64,000 nt of DNA from Mesorhizobium japonicum MAFF 303099 (GTDB taxonomy: Bacteria; Pseudomonadota; Alphaproteobacteria; Rhizobiales; Rhizobiaceae), in contig NC_002678.2 in assembly GCF_000009625.1 (NCBI RefSeq), forward strand, positions 6,170,001 to 6,234,000, written 5' to 3'. Position numbers and translations under genes: made by a program. Below the pieces are notes generated by a model that saw only the letters and a list, made by a program, of their open reading frames with translations, had not been told where the DNA came from and ran no database searches. The first letter of the stretch is position 1; each line of letters starts with the position of its first letter. Shown in pieces: positions 28,440-38,223 of the stretch.

Positions 28440-31315
28440 AGCGGATACTGTTCCTTCAACGTCTTCAGCACCTGATCGCCCGGCATTGGCGCGCCGAACA
28501 TGAAGCTCTGCACATATTCGCAGCCCATCTGGCGCAGTTCCAGCGCATCGCGTTCGTCCGAAATGCCCTCGGCGACCACCGACAGGCCGAGCTCATGCGC
28601 CATGTTGACCATGGATTTGAGCAGCACGGCGCGCTTGGGCGTGTTGTCGTCGACAAAACTCTTGTCGATCTTGATCGTGTCGAACGGGAAGCGCGTCAGG
28701 TAGGCGAGCGAGGAATAGCCGGTACCGAAATCGTCCAGCGACAGGCCGATGCCGAGCTGCTTCAGCTTGGTCAGCACATGCGCGGTCTGTTCGGGATTGT
28801 CCATCACCAGCGACTCGGTCAGTTCGAGCCGGAAGCAGCGCGGCTTCAGATTGGCCCGCGCGATGACCGAGCGGACATCGCTGACCAGGTCGCGACGGAT
28901 GAGCTGGCGGCTGGACAGATTGACCGATACCGACAGCGGCGCGTCGCCGATCTGCTTTTGCCATCCGGCCAGGTCCTCGGCGGCCTGCTGCATGGCGAAC
29001 AGCCCGAGCTGCACGATCAGCCCGCAGCTTTCGGCGACCGGAATGAAATCCGCCGGCGGGATCATGCCGCGGCGCGGATGGTCCCAGCGCAGCAAGGCTT
29101 CGAAGCCGGCGACGCTGCCGTCCTCCAGCCGCACGATCGGCTGGTAGGCAAGGGTGAATTCGCGCCGCTCGATGGCGCGCCGCAAATCGGATTCGAACTG
29201 CAGCCGGTCGGTGCCGACGGTGCGGAAAGCCGGGCGGAACGGCTCGATCCTGTCGCCGCCGAAACGCTTGGCCTGGTGCATGGCAAGTTCGGCGTCCTTG
29301 ACCATGTCCTCGGCCGAAGTCTGCGCTGATGTCCAGGTGATCAGGCCGATCGAGGCGGTCAGCACGATCTCGCGCTTGGCGAAGGTGATCGGGTTGTTGA
29401 TCGCATGCTTGATGGCGTCCGCCACACCGGCGATGCGGGCGGGGTCCTGTTCGGACAAAAGCATCAGCGCGAACTGGTCGCCGGCAAAGCGCGACAGCGA
29501 ATCCTTCGGCTTCAACAGCCGGTGCAGGCGCCGAGCGATGGTCAGCAGGATGGTGTCGCCGGCCGAGATGCCGAGCCCGTCATTGACCTGCTTGAAGCGG
29601 TCTATGTCGATGACGAAGACGGTCGGGCGCACCTTCTCTTCGGTGCGGGCGATCGAGATGATCGCTTCCAGCCGGTTCATGAACAGTTCGCGGTTTGGCA
29701 GGCCGGTCAAATTGTCGTGCACGGCGTCGTGCAGCAGCCGCTCCTCTGACTTCTTCTGCTCGGTGACGTCGACCATGGTGCCGACGCAGCGGATGACCTC
29801 GCCGTCCGATCCGATGACTGGCCGCGCCCGCAAGGCGAACCAGTGATAGTGCCCGTCGGCGCCGCGCAGGCGGAAATTCTGCGCCACCCGGCCGCGCCGG
29901 TGCTCCAGCACCACGTCGAGCGTCGTGCGGAACGTGTCGCGGTCGTCGGCATGCAGCACCGGCAGCCAGTTGCGCGCGGCACCACCAAGGCTGTTGGGCG
30001 CCAGGCCGAGCTGGATGCTGACATCAGGCTTGGTGACGACGCGGTCGCGCAGAACGTCCCAATCCCACACCGTGTCGCCCGACCCGGCCACCGCCAGCGC
30101 CTGGCGTTCGAGGTCGGAGAACAGCCCCTGATGCAGCGCGCCGCCGGCAAAGGCATGCTGCATGACGGTGAAGCCGATCAACAGGATGATCAGGATCAGC
30201 CCGCCGCCGAGCGCCGGCTGGGCGATGTCATTGTCGAGCATGCCGGTGATCGCCATCCACGACCCGCATAGCCACAACAGCACCATGACCCAACTGGGCA
30301 CCAGCATGATGGCGCGGTCATAACCACGAATCCCGAGGAAGATGATCAGGCCGAGCCCGGTCAAGGCGGTGGCGGCAAAGGAGATGCGGGCAATGCCGGC
30401 GGCGACCGCCGGGTCGACGATGGCGACGCCGGCAATCAGCACCAGGCCGAGGATCCAGACCAGCGCTCCATAGCTGAAATGGCCGTGCCATCGGTTGAGG
30501 TTGAGATAGGCGAACAGGAAGACCACAAAGGTCGCCGCAAGCGCCACCTCCGTTCCCGCTCGCCACATCTGTTCGTTTCCGGGCGAGATTTCGATGACCT
30601 TGTTGAGGAAGCCGAAATCGACGCAGATATAGGCAAGCACCGCCCAGGCAAGGGCCGCGGTCGCCGGGAACATCGAGGTCCCCTTGACCACGAAGAGGAT
30701 GGTCAGGAACAGCGCCAGAAGGCCCGCAATGCCGATGACGATGCCGCGAAACAGCGTGTAGGAGTTGACGGAGTCCTTGTAGGCTTCCGGCTCCCACAGA
30801 TAGACCTGCGGCAGCTTGGGTGATGCCAGTTCGGCGATGAAGGTGATCACCGTTCCTGGGTTCAGCGTCACCCGGAACACATCGGCGTCAGGGCTGGTCT
30901 GGCGGTCGAGCGCGAAGCCCTCGCTGGGTGTGATCGCTGCAATGCGGGTGGCGCCGAGATCCGGCCAGAAGATGCCAGAATTGACCAGCCGGAAATGCGG
31001 CGCCACGATCAACCTGTCGAGCTGCTGGTCGGTGGTGTTGGCCAGCGCGAACACCGCCCAGTCGCCGGTCGAGCGCGCGTCATTGGCCTCGACCTCGATG
31101 CGCCGCACGATGCCGTCCGGCCCGGGCGCGGTCGACACCTGAAAGTTCTCACCCTGGTTGCGGTAGATCTCGAAGGCGCGCGACAGGTCGAGCGCGACGT
31201 CGTCGCGGGCAATCTTGATCGGTTCGACGGCAAAGGCCGACGAAGCCGCGCACAGCGTCAGGATTGCCGCGAGGACAAAGGCGAACAGCGGCCCGTTTCG
31301 CAGGAAATTCGTCAA
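28427..31315 (-). CDS. Membrane-bound PAS-GGDEF-EAL protein, degenerate GGDEF, intact EAL
   Basis: 962 residues. Signal peptide (LFAFVLAAILTLCAASSAFA), a periplasmic 7TMR-DISM-like beta domain (about 30-180), a block of about seven to eight membrane helices (about 185-400), a PAS domain (about 410-525; VWDWDVLRDRVV...GHYHWFALRARPV), GGDEF-like domain (about 530-690) and EAL domain (about 700-955). The cyclase motif is AGDQF (611-615) instead of GGDEF, so cyclase activity is unlikely. The EAL part keeps E739 in GFEALLRW, DDFGTGYSSLAYL, KIDKSFV and VAEGI, as expected for a c-di-GMP phosphodiesterase. It is last in the thrC-M16-GNAT-EAL run, only 3 nt after the GNAT gene. Confidence 0.92.
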   Translation of the reverse strand: MTNFLRNGPLFAFVLAAILTLCAASSAFAVEPIKIARDDVALDLSRAFEIYRNQGENFQVSTAPGPDGIVRRIEVEANDARSTGDWAVFALANTTDQQLDRLIVAPHFRLVNSGIFWPDLGATRIAAITPSEGFALDRQTSPDADVFRVTLNPGTVITFIAELASPKLPQVYLWEPEAYKDSVNSYTLFRGIVIGIAGLLALFLTILFVVKGTSMFPATAALAWAVLAYICVDFGFLNKVIEISPGNEQMWRAGTEVALAATFVVFLFAYLNLNRWHGHFSYGALVWILGLVLIAGVAIVDPAVAAGIARISFAATALTGLGLIIFLGIRGYDRAIMLVPSWVMVLLWLCGSWMAITGMLDNDIAQPALGGGLILIILLIGFTVMQHAFAGGALHQGLFSDLERQALAVAGSGDTVWDWDVLRDRVVTKPDVSIQLGLAPNSLGGAARNWLPVLHADDRDTFRTTLDVVLEHRRGRVAQNFRLRGADGHYHWFALRARPVIGSDGEVIRCVGTMVDVTEQKKSEERLLHDAVHDNLTGLPNRELFMNRLEAIISIARTEEKVRPTVFVIDIDRFKQVNDGLGISAGDTILLTIARRLHRLLKPKDSLSRFAGDQFALMLLSEQDPARIAGVADAIKHAINNPITFAKREIVLTASIGLITWTSAQTSAEDMVKDAELAMHQAKRFGGDRIEPFRPAFRTVGTDRLQFESDLRRAIERREFTLAYQPIVRLEDGSVAGFEALLRWDHPRRGMIPPADFIPVAESCGLIVQLGLFAMQQAAEDLAGWQKQIGDAPLSVSVNLSSRQLIRRDLVSDVRSVIARANLKPRCFRLELTESLVMDNPEQTAHVLTKLKQLGIGLSLDDFGTGYSSLAYLTRFPFDTIKIDKSFVDDNTPKRAVLLKSMVNMAHELGLSVVAEGISDERDALELRQMGCEYVQSFMFGAPMPGDQVLKTLKEQYPLTQA

Positions 31316-31318
31316 AAA

Positions 31319-31915
31319 TCAGTCCTTCGTTCCTGCGTCCAGCGGATCGTCCGCGATCCGGGCGTAGAGGTAATGGTCCTGCCAGATGCCGTTGATCCTG
31401 AGATAGGATCTTAACAGTCCTTCGCGCCGGAATCCGGCTTTTTCAAGCACGCGGATCGACCGGATATTGTCGGGAATACAGGCCGCTTCGATCCGGTGCA
31501 ACCTCAGCGTATCGAAGGCGAAGCGGGCAACGACCTTGACCGCGTCGGTCATCAGGCCGCGGCCGCCGAAGCGCTCGCCGATCCAGTAGCCGACATGGCC
31601 GCTTTGCGAGACACCGTGGCGTATGTTGCCGAGCGTGATGCCGCCGGCGAGCTTGCCGCTCGACTTCTCGAAGATGAAGAAGGCGATCGCGGTTCCCTGC
31701 GCATAGTCCTCGCGGTAGCGGCTGATGCGCAGGCGCCAAGCCGTGCGGTCGAGTTCGTCGGGGGTCCAGCGTGGCTCCCACGGCTCCAGGAAAGCCCGAC
31801 TTTCGCCACGCAACGTCGACCATTCCCGATAGTCATTGGTGTATGGCACGCGCAAGGTGACGAGATTGCCCTTCAGCGCCGGCAGGTCACGGCGAAAGAA
31901 AGGGAGCGCGAACAC
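31319..31915 (-). CDS. GNAT N-acetyltransferase, RimJ-like
   Basis: 198 residues from a GTG start. Acetyl-CoA-binding GNAT fold with GHVGYWIGERFGGRGLMTDAV (the Q/RxxGxG/A loop) and HRIEAACIPDNIRSIRVLEKAGFRREGLLRSYL, the RimJ/RimL pattern that acetylates N-termini of ribosomal proteins. The true substrate is unknown. It starts 15 nt after the M16 peptidase gene in the same operon. Confidence 0.9.
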   Translation of the reverse strand: MFALPFFRRDLPALKGNLVTLRVPYTNDYREWSTLRGESRAFLEPWEPRWTPDELDRTAWRLRISRYREDYAQGTAIAFFIFEKSSGKLAGGITLGNIRHGVSQSGHVGYWIGERFGGRGLMTDAVKVVARFAFDTLRLHRIEAACIPDNIRSIRVLEKAGFRREGLLRSYLRINGIWQDHYLYARIADDPLDAGTKD

Positions 31916-31930
31916 GGCGCTTTGGGGGGC

Positions 31931-33223
31931 TTAGACGGCGAGCCTGCGGGCCGTGGTCTGCGTACCCGGAAGCGAATCGAGGATCGCCTCATATGGTGCC
32001 AGCGTACCCACGGGCCCGACAGCGGTAAGCGTCGGCTTGGTCGAGAACATCCGCGACGACAGGTCGGTCAGCCGCTCCACCGTCAGCGCCGACAGGCGCT
32101 CCATCAATTCCTCCTTGGCGATCGGCCTGCCGAACAAAAGCAGCTGCCTTGCGATCTGCGAGGCGCGGCTGGCCGGGCTTTCGGCGGACATGATCAGTCC
32201 GGCGCGATACTGGGCGCGCGCACGGTCGAGCTCTTCCTGCAGGATGTTCTCGCCGGCCTTCTGCAACTCGTCGATGATGACAGGCACGAGTTCGGCGATG
32301 TCGCTCTGGCCGGTCGCGGCGTGGACGCCGAAGATGCCGGTGTCGGAAAAGCCCCAGTGGAAGGCATAGACCGAGTAGCACAGGCCGCGTTTCTCGCGGA
32401 CTTCCTGGAACAGGCGCGACGACATGCCGCCGCCGAGGATCATCGACAGCACCTGCGAGGCGTAGAAGTCGCGCACGTGGTAGGCGCGGCCTTCGAAGCC
32501 CAGCACGATCTGCGCGTCCATCAGGTCGCGGTCCTCGCGGAAATCGCCGCCGACATACTGCGCATATTGCGGGATGGTGCTGTCGGCCTTGCTGCGGAAG
32601 CCGCCGAGCTGCTTCTCCACCTCGCGCACGAAATTGTCGTGCTTGATGTCGCCGGCGGCCACGATCACCATCCGCTCGGCGCCATATTGGCGTTCGATGA
32701 AATCGTGCAGCTGCTTGGACGTGAAGGATTTGACGGTGTCCGGCGTGCCCAGGATCGAGCGCCCTATGGTCTGGTGGCGAAAGGCCGTCTCGGTGAAACG
32801 GTCGAAGACGATATCGTCTGGCGTATCGTGCGCGGCGCCGATCTCCTGCAGGATGACGTGCTGCTCGCGCTCGAGCTCCTGCGGGTCGAATTCGGACTCC
32901 TGCAGGATGTCGGCGAGGATGTCGACGGCCAGCGGCACGTCGTCGCTGAGCACCCTGGCGTAGTAGGATGTGGTCTCGACACTGGTGGCGGCATTGATCT
33001 CGCCACCGACATCCTCGATTTCCGAAGCGATTTCGAAGGCCGTCCGCCGCTTCGTGCCCTTGAACGCCATGTGCTCGAGCAGGTGGGCCATGCCATGCTC
33101 TTCATCACGCTCATTGCGGGCGCCGGACTTGACCCAGGCACCCAAGGCAACCGATTCGATACTTGGAAGGGTTTCGGTGGCGACTGTCAGGCCGTTCGAC
33201 AGACGGCTTACCTCAACACCCAT
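31931..33223 (-). CDS. M16 family zinc peptidase (processing-peptidase-like)
   Basis: 430 residues with the inverted zinc motif HLLEHMAFKGTKRR (HxxEH) in the N-terminal half and the distal Glu in the helix INAATSVETTSYYARVL...EREQHVILQEI. Also IVAAGDIKHDNFVREVEKQLG and GGGMSSRLFQEVREKRGLCYSVYAF. This is the bacterial relative of the mitochondrial processing peptidase beta subunit. AGGGAG precedes the ATG. It is 14 nt downstream of thrC. Confidence 0.94.
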   Translation of the reverse strand: MGVEVSRLSNGLTVATETLPSIESVALGAWVKSGARNERDEEHGMAHLLEHMAFKGTKRRTAFEIASEIEDVGGEINAATSVETTSYYARVLSDDVPLAVDILADILQESEFDPQELEREQHVILQEIGAAHDTPDDIVFDRFTETAFRHQTIGRSILGTPDTVKSFTSKQLHDFIERQYGAERMVIVAAGDIKHDNFVREVEKQLGGFRSKADSTIPQYAQYVGGDFREDRDLMDAQIVLGFEGRAYHVRDFYASQVLSMILGGGMSSRLFQEVREKRGLCYSVYAFHWGFSDTGIFGVHAATGQSDIAELVPVIIDELQKAGENILQEELDRARAQYRAGLIMSAESPASRASQIARQLLLFGRPIAKEELMERLSALTVERLTDLSSRMFSTKPTLTAVGPVGTLAPYEAILDSLPGTQTTARRLAV

Positions 33224-33237
33224 ATGGTTCGTACTCC

Positions 33238-34635
33238 CTAACGCGCCGCTCGCGCACGGCGGCTGACATAATCTTCCACCATTTTCAGGTCGGATGGAAG
33301 TACCGTGTATTTTTCCTCAAATGTCATCAATCCGCCTAGCCATGCGGGCAGGGCCGGCGAGACCCCGCTGGCGGCCTCGACGGCGGCCGGAAATTTTGCC
33401 GGGTGCGCCGTGCCCAGCACCACCATCGGCACGGCGCCCGATGCCTTGCCGGCCGCCACATGCATGGCTGCCGCGGTGTGCGGATCCAGAAGATAATTGC
33501 TGGCCGCGAGCGTCGAACGGATGGTGGCGGCGACCTCGTCCATGGTGGCGCGGCCGGCGTCGAATTCGGACCGCATCCCATTGATTTCGCGGGATTCTAT
33601 GGTGAAGGCGCCGGACTGCTTCAGGCCGTCCATGTAGCGCCGCACGGTCGCCGCGTCACGGTTGGAGGCCTCGAACAGCAGGCGTTCGAAATTCGACGAA
33701 ACCTGGATGTCCATCGACGGTGAGGTGGTCGCAAAGACACCCTTGGTGCGGTACTCGCCGGTGGCGAAGGTGCGCGCCAATATGTCGTTGTCGTTGGTGG
33801 CGATGACCAGCCGCTCGATCGGCAGGCCCATCTTCTTGGCGGCGTAGCCGGCGAAGATATCGCCGAAATTGCCGGTCGGGACGGTGAACGACACCGGCCT
33901 GTCCGGCGCGCCGAGCGACAGTGCCGAGGAGAAATAATAGACGATCTGGGCCATGATGCGCGCCCAGTTGATCGAATTGACCCCCGACAGCGCCACCCGG
34001 TCGCGAAAGGCGTGGTCGTTGAACATGTCCTTGAGCAGGCCCTGGCAGTCGTCGAAATTGCCTTCGATCGCCAGCGCATGGACGTTCTCGGCCTTCGACG
34101 TCGTCATCTGGCGCTGCTGCACCGGCGAAACGCGGCCATGCGGGAACAGGATGAAGATGTCGGTGCGGCTGCGCCCGGCAAAGGCGTCGATCGCCGCGCC
34201 GCCGGTGTCGCCTGACGTGGCGCCGACGATGGTGGCATGCTGATCGCGTTCGGCAAGCACATGGTCCATCAGCCGGGCGAGCAGCTGCATCGCCACATCC
34301 TTGAATGCCAGCGTCGGCCCATGGAAGAGTTCGAGGACAAAGGTATTGGTGCCGGTCTGGACAAGCGGGCAGACCGCCTCGTGACGGAACGTGGCATAGG
34401 CTTCGCGCACCAGGCGTTCGAAAACCGGCGCCGGAATTTCACCGCCAAGGAACGGCGACAGCACGCGGATCGCGAGATCGGGATAGGCAAGGCCACGCAT
34501 GGCGCGGATCTCGGAAGCTGAAAACTGCGGCCACTCGCGCGGCACGTAAAGCCCACCATCGCGCGCCAGCCCAGCCAGCACGGCATCGGAAAATCCAAGC
34601 GCGGGTGCTTCCCCGCGCGTACTCACATATTGCAT
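33238..34635 (-). CDS. thrC: Threonine synthase
   Basis: 465-residue PLP enzyme converting O-phosphohomoserine to threonine. MQYVSTRGEAPALGFSDAVLAGLARDGGLYVP is the family N-terminus, the PLP lysine is in HGPTLAFKDVAMQLLARL, and the phosphate/cofactor loops are GATSGDTGGAAIDAF, FTVPTGNFGDIFAGYAAKKMGLPI and NSINWARIMAQIVYY. First gene of a leftward operon; thrB is elsewhere in the window. Divergent from a lipoprotein gene across 128 nt. Confidence 0.97.
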   Translation of the reverse strand: MQYVSTRGEAPALGFSDAVLAGLARDGGLYVPREWPQFSASEIRAMRGLAYPDLAIRVLSPFLGGEIPAPVFERLVREAYATFRHEAVCPLVQTGTNTFVLELFHGPTLAFKDVAMQLLARLMDHVLAERDQHATIVGATSGDTGGAAIDAFAGRSRTDIFILFPHGRVSPVQQRQMTTSKAENVHALAIEGNFDDCQGLLKDMFNDHAFRDRVALSGVNSINWARIMAQIVYYFSSALSLGAPDRPVSFTVPTGNFGDIFAGYAAKKMGLPIERLVIATNDNDILARTFATGEYRTKGVFATTSPSMDIQVSSNFERLLFEASNRDAATVRRYMDGLKQSGAFTIESREINGMRSEFDAGRATMDEVAATIRSTLAASNYLLDPHTAAAMHVAAGKASGAVPMVVLGTAHPAKFPAAVEAASGVSPALPAWLGGLMTFEEKYTVLPSDLKMVEDYVSRRARAAR

Positions 34636-34763
34636 GTCTCAGTCCCGTTGCCGCTTGGCTTTCCGTTCACCACAAGGTGGTTAATTTCTGTGCCGGCTCC
34701 AGTCGCATTTTTGCCGCGGCGTTGATATACGTCACCAGCTTTACGAGAGGGAAGTGCAGTTTC

Positions 34764-35492
34764 ATGGCGTTTCGTACACTCAGTGGCCGCTTTTTGGCGG
34801 GTCTTGCGCTCACCGGCTTTATGCTCGCCGCCGCCGGCTGCCAATCGGGCGACAATGGCATCCTTAACCTCGGTTTTGGCAAGAAGGACCCGACGGCACC
34901 TCCACCGCCGCAGGATCCCAAGATTCTCGCCAGCCAGCTGAATGCCTATTGCCCGCGGGTGACCGTGCGCGACGGCACGGCCTTTTTCAACACCTATGCC
35001 AACGAGGTCAAGAAGGCCAAGCCGAAGCTCAAGAAGACCGGCGACGCCGCCGCGGATGCCGCGGCCCAGGCCGCGGCTGACGCCGCCGCTGCCACGCCGC
35101 CCGACGATTCCGCGAGGATCATTTACCAGGCGTCGATTGCCGACGTGACCCGAGACTGCAGCCGCGCCGACGGACAGCTGGCGATGAAGATCGCGGTTGC
35201 CGGCAAGATCGTGCCGGGACCGAAGTTTACGCCCGGCACCATCACCATGCCGATCCGCACAGCGGTGATGCACGGTACCGACGTGCTTTACTCGCAAATT
35301 CACCAATATCAGGTCCAGGTCACCGATCCCTCGGTCGCCACCCAGTTCGTCTTCACCGATTCCAATGTCGTCGTGCCGGCGCCGACGGCGCAGGATTATC
35401 AGGTCTATGCCGGCTATGACGAAACCGCGCCGAAGGCGACGACCGACAAGCCGAAGAAGACTCATAGGAAGAAGGCCGCCACGACGAACTAA
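34764..35492 (+). CDS. Probable lipoprotein of unknown function
   Basis: 242 residues with a lipoprotein signal peptide MAFRTLSGRFLAGLALTGF and lipobox LAAAGC (C26). The mature part begins QSGDNGILNLGFGKKDPTAPPPPQDPK, has an Ala/Asp-rich stretch AAADAAAQAAADAAAATPPDDS and a beta-rich domain IIYQASIADVTRDCSR...GQLAMKIAVAGKIVPGPKF, ending in a Lys-rich tail. I recognise the pattern from rhizobial outer-membrane lipoproteins but no characterised family. Upstream in-frame codons to 34305 are antisense to thrC and were excluded. Confidence 0.82.
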   Translation: MAFRTLSGRFLAGLALTGFMLAAAGCQSGDNGILNLGFGKKDPTAPPPPQDPKILASQLNAYCPRVTVRDGTAFFNTYANEVKKAKPKLKKTGDAAADAAAQAAADAAAATPPDDSARIIYQASIADVTRDCSRADGQLAMKIAVAGKIVPGPKFTPGTITMPIRTAVMHGTDVLYSQIHQYQVQVTDPSVATQFVFTDSNVVVPAPTAQDYQVYAGYDETAPKATTDKPKKTHRKKAATTN

Positions 35493-35508
35493 GCGTCCAT
35501 GGACGTAG

Positions 35509-35530
35509 CGTGTGCCCAGCCGGGCACACG
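35509..35530. terminator. Bidirectional hairpin between convergent genes
   Basis: CGTGTGCCC, loop AGCC, GGGCACACG: a perfect 9-bp stem in the 42-nt gap between the lipoprotein and HAD genes, suited to ending both transcripts. Confidence 0.6.
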
Positions 35531-35534
35531 GTGC

Positions 35535-36224
35535 TCAGGCGTCGGCCGACCATTCCGACAGCGCCGCGATCACGCTTTTCAGCTCTGCCCAGCGGCGGAT
35601 CACCGTTTCGGCGCCGGCCTCGGTCAGCGCGTCGGCATGGCCGGGATAGCTGTGGCTTGCGCCGGTGAAGCCGATCACACGCATGCCGGCTGCCCGGGCG
35701 CCGGCGACGCCGTGCACGGAATCCTCGATGACGAAAGTGTTGGCTGGGTTCGCGCCGAGTCTTTCCGCCGCGAACAGGAACACGTCCGGCGCGGGTTTGG
35801 TCTTTTTGCTCGGTATTTCCAGCGCCGAGAAGATGCGGCCGGCGAAAAACGGCAGCAGATGCACTTTCTCCAGCATGAATTCTATCCGCTCCGAGCGTGA
35901 ATTGGAGCAGATACAGCGTTGCGCCGTGACCGAGGCGACCGCTTCGCGCACGCCCTCGATGGCACGCACATCGCTGCGCAGTTTCCGGTCGACGAGCTCT
36001 TCGGCGCGGTCGATCAGCGACGCCTGGAACGGAATCTTGGACTTCTCCTCGATCCGCATCAGGATGTCCTTGAACGTCAGGCCCGCATAGCTTTCGGCAA
36101 TCTCCTCGGCCGAGATTTCATATCCGGCGAGCGTTATCAGCTCGGCCTCGACCCGCGCGGCGATGATTTCGGAATCGACGAGCACGCCGTCGCAATCGAA
36201 GATGACAAGGTCTGGCTGGGGCAT
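35535..36224 (-). CDS. HAD-IA hydrolase, phosphoglycolate phosphatase / beta-PGM-like
   Basis: 229 residues. Motif I FDCDGVLVDSEIIAARVEAE (DxDGxxxDS), motif II CICSNSRSERIEFML, the Lys of motif III in PSKKTKPAPDVFLFAAERLG and motif IV FVIEDSVHGVAGARAAGM. This HAD subclass covers phosphoglycolate phosphatases and sugar-phosphate phosphatases; substrate unresolved. The ATG at 36224 starts just before the first strand; the 27-residue extension has no support. Confidence 0.9.
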   Translation of the reverse strand: MPQPDLVIFDCDGVLVDSEIIAARVEAELITLAGYEISAEEIAESYAGLTFKDILMRIEEKSKIPFQASLIDRAEELVDRKLRSDVRAIEGVREAVASVTAQRCICSNSRSERIEFMLEKVHLLPFFAGRIFSALEIPSKKTKPAPDVFLFAAERLGANPANTFVIEDSVHGVAGARAAGMRVIGFTGASHSYPGHADALTEAGAETVIRRWAELKSVIAALSEWSADA

Positions 36225-36373
36225 GGTGATCCGGACAAAGAAAGGATGAAGCGGCCAGGAAGGCCTCAGGCGGCGCGGCATACACCAATGGCCCGGCCTT
36301 CGCAAACCTGGCAGGCGATCGCGCCGGCCTTCACCGAATATTTACGCTGATCGGTAACCATAACGGGGAGTAA

Positions 36374-37534
<1,161 letters not shown>

Positions 37535-37575
37535 CCCCCCCGCTGAATTATCGCGTATTGCGTTGAATCAAAATC

Positions 37576-38214
37576 TCAGCGGATCGCCGCAAGCGATTCA
37601 GATCGCGACTTGATTCCCAAGCGTTCAAGATCGGCTTGAAGCGTCCTGGCATCAGTGAACAGCACGGCTTGCCAGCCCGCGGCCTTGGCGCCGTCGACAT
37701 TCTTCTGGCTGTCGTCGATGAACAGCGTCGCCGAGGGTTCGAGCCCGAACGCAGCCACGTGATGATCGTAAATGTCACGATCCGGCTTGATCTTGCCGAT
37801 CTCGCCGGAGATGGTCACACCGCGTGGCCGATTTAGGAAATCGAAGCGTTTGCGGGCTTCCGCCAGAGTGTCGGACGCGAAGTTGGTCAACATCGTCACG
37901 TCGTGGCCGCTTTCGATCAGGCCAAGCATGATGGCGACGCTGTCGTCATAGGCATGCGGCACCATGTCGTGCCAGTGACGGCGGAAATTGCGGATGTTTT
38001 CCGCATGGTCGGGATGGTCCGCAATCAGCAGCGCCTCTGCCTCTTCCCAGCTCCGGCCGCGATCCTGCTCGATGTTCCAGTCATGCGTGCAGACATTGTC
38101 GAAGAACCACTTTCTCTCTTCGGCATCGGGGATGAGGCGGCTGAACGGAATATTGGGATCGTAGTGGATCAGCACGCGGCCGATGTCGAAAACGATGTGG
38201 CGGATCTCGGTCAT
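37576..38214 (-). CDS. HAD-IA family hydrolase (YihX-like)
   Basis: 212 residues beginning MTEIRHIVFDIGRVLIHYDP, where the DxG form of motif I is usual for the YihX-type branch of HAD phosphatases. Motif II Thr is in VTMLTNFASDTLAEA, the motif III Lys in GEIGKIKPDRDIYDHHVAAFGLEP and the acidic motif IV is LFIDDSQKNVDGAKAAGW. Probably a small-molecule phosphatase. It is 9 nt upstream of mutY in the same direction and convergent with ccrM. Confidence 0.9.
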   Translation of the reverse strand: MTEIRHIVFDIGRVLIHYDPNIPFSRLIPDAEERKWFFDNVCTHDWNIEQDRGRSWEEAEALLIADHPDHAENIRNFRRHWHDMVPHAYDDSVAIMLGLIESGHDVTMLTNFASDTLAEARKRFDFLNRPRGVTISGEIGKIKPDRDIYDHHVAAFGLEPSATLFIDDSQKNVDGAKAAGWQAVLFTDARTLQADLERLGIKSRSESLAAIR

Positions 38215-38223
38215 GAAGCCTCT

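Noticed and set aside
36340..36365. CtrA site upstream of ccrM
   Set aside because: Only a TAACCAT-like half-site is visible; the partner half does not fit the N7 spacing, so it was mentioned with ccrM but not called.
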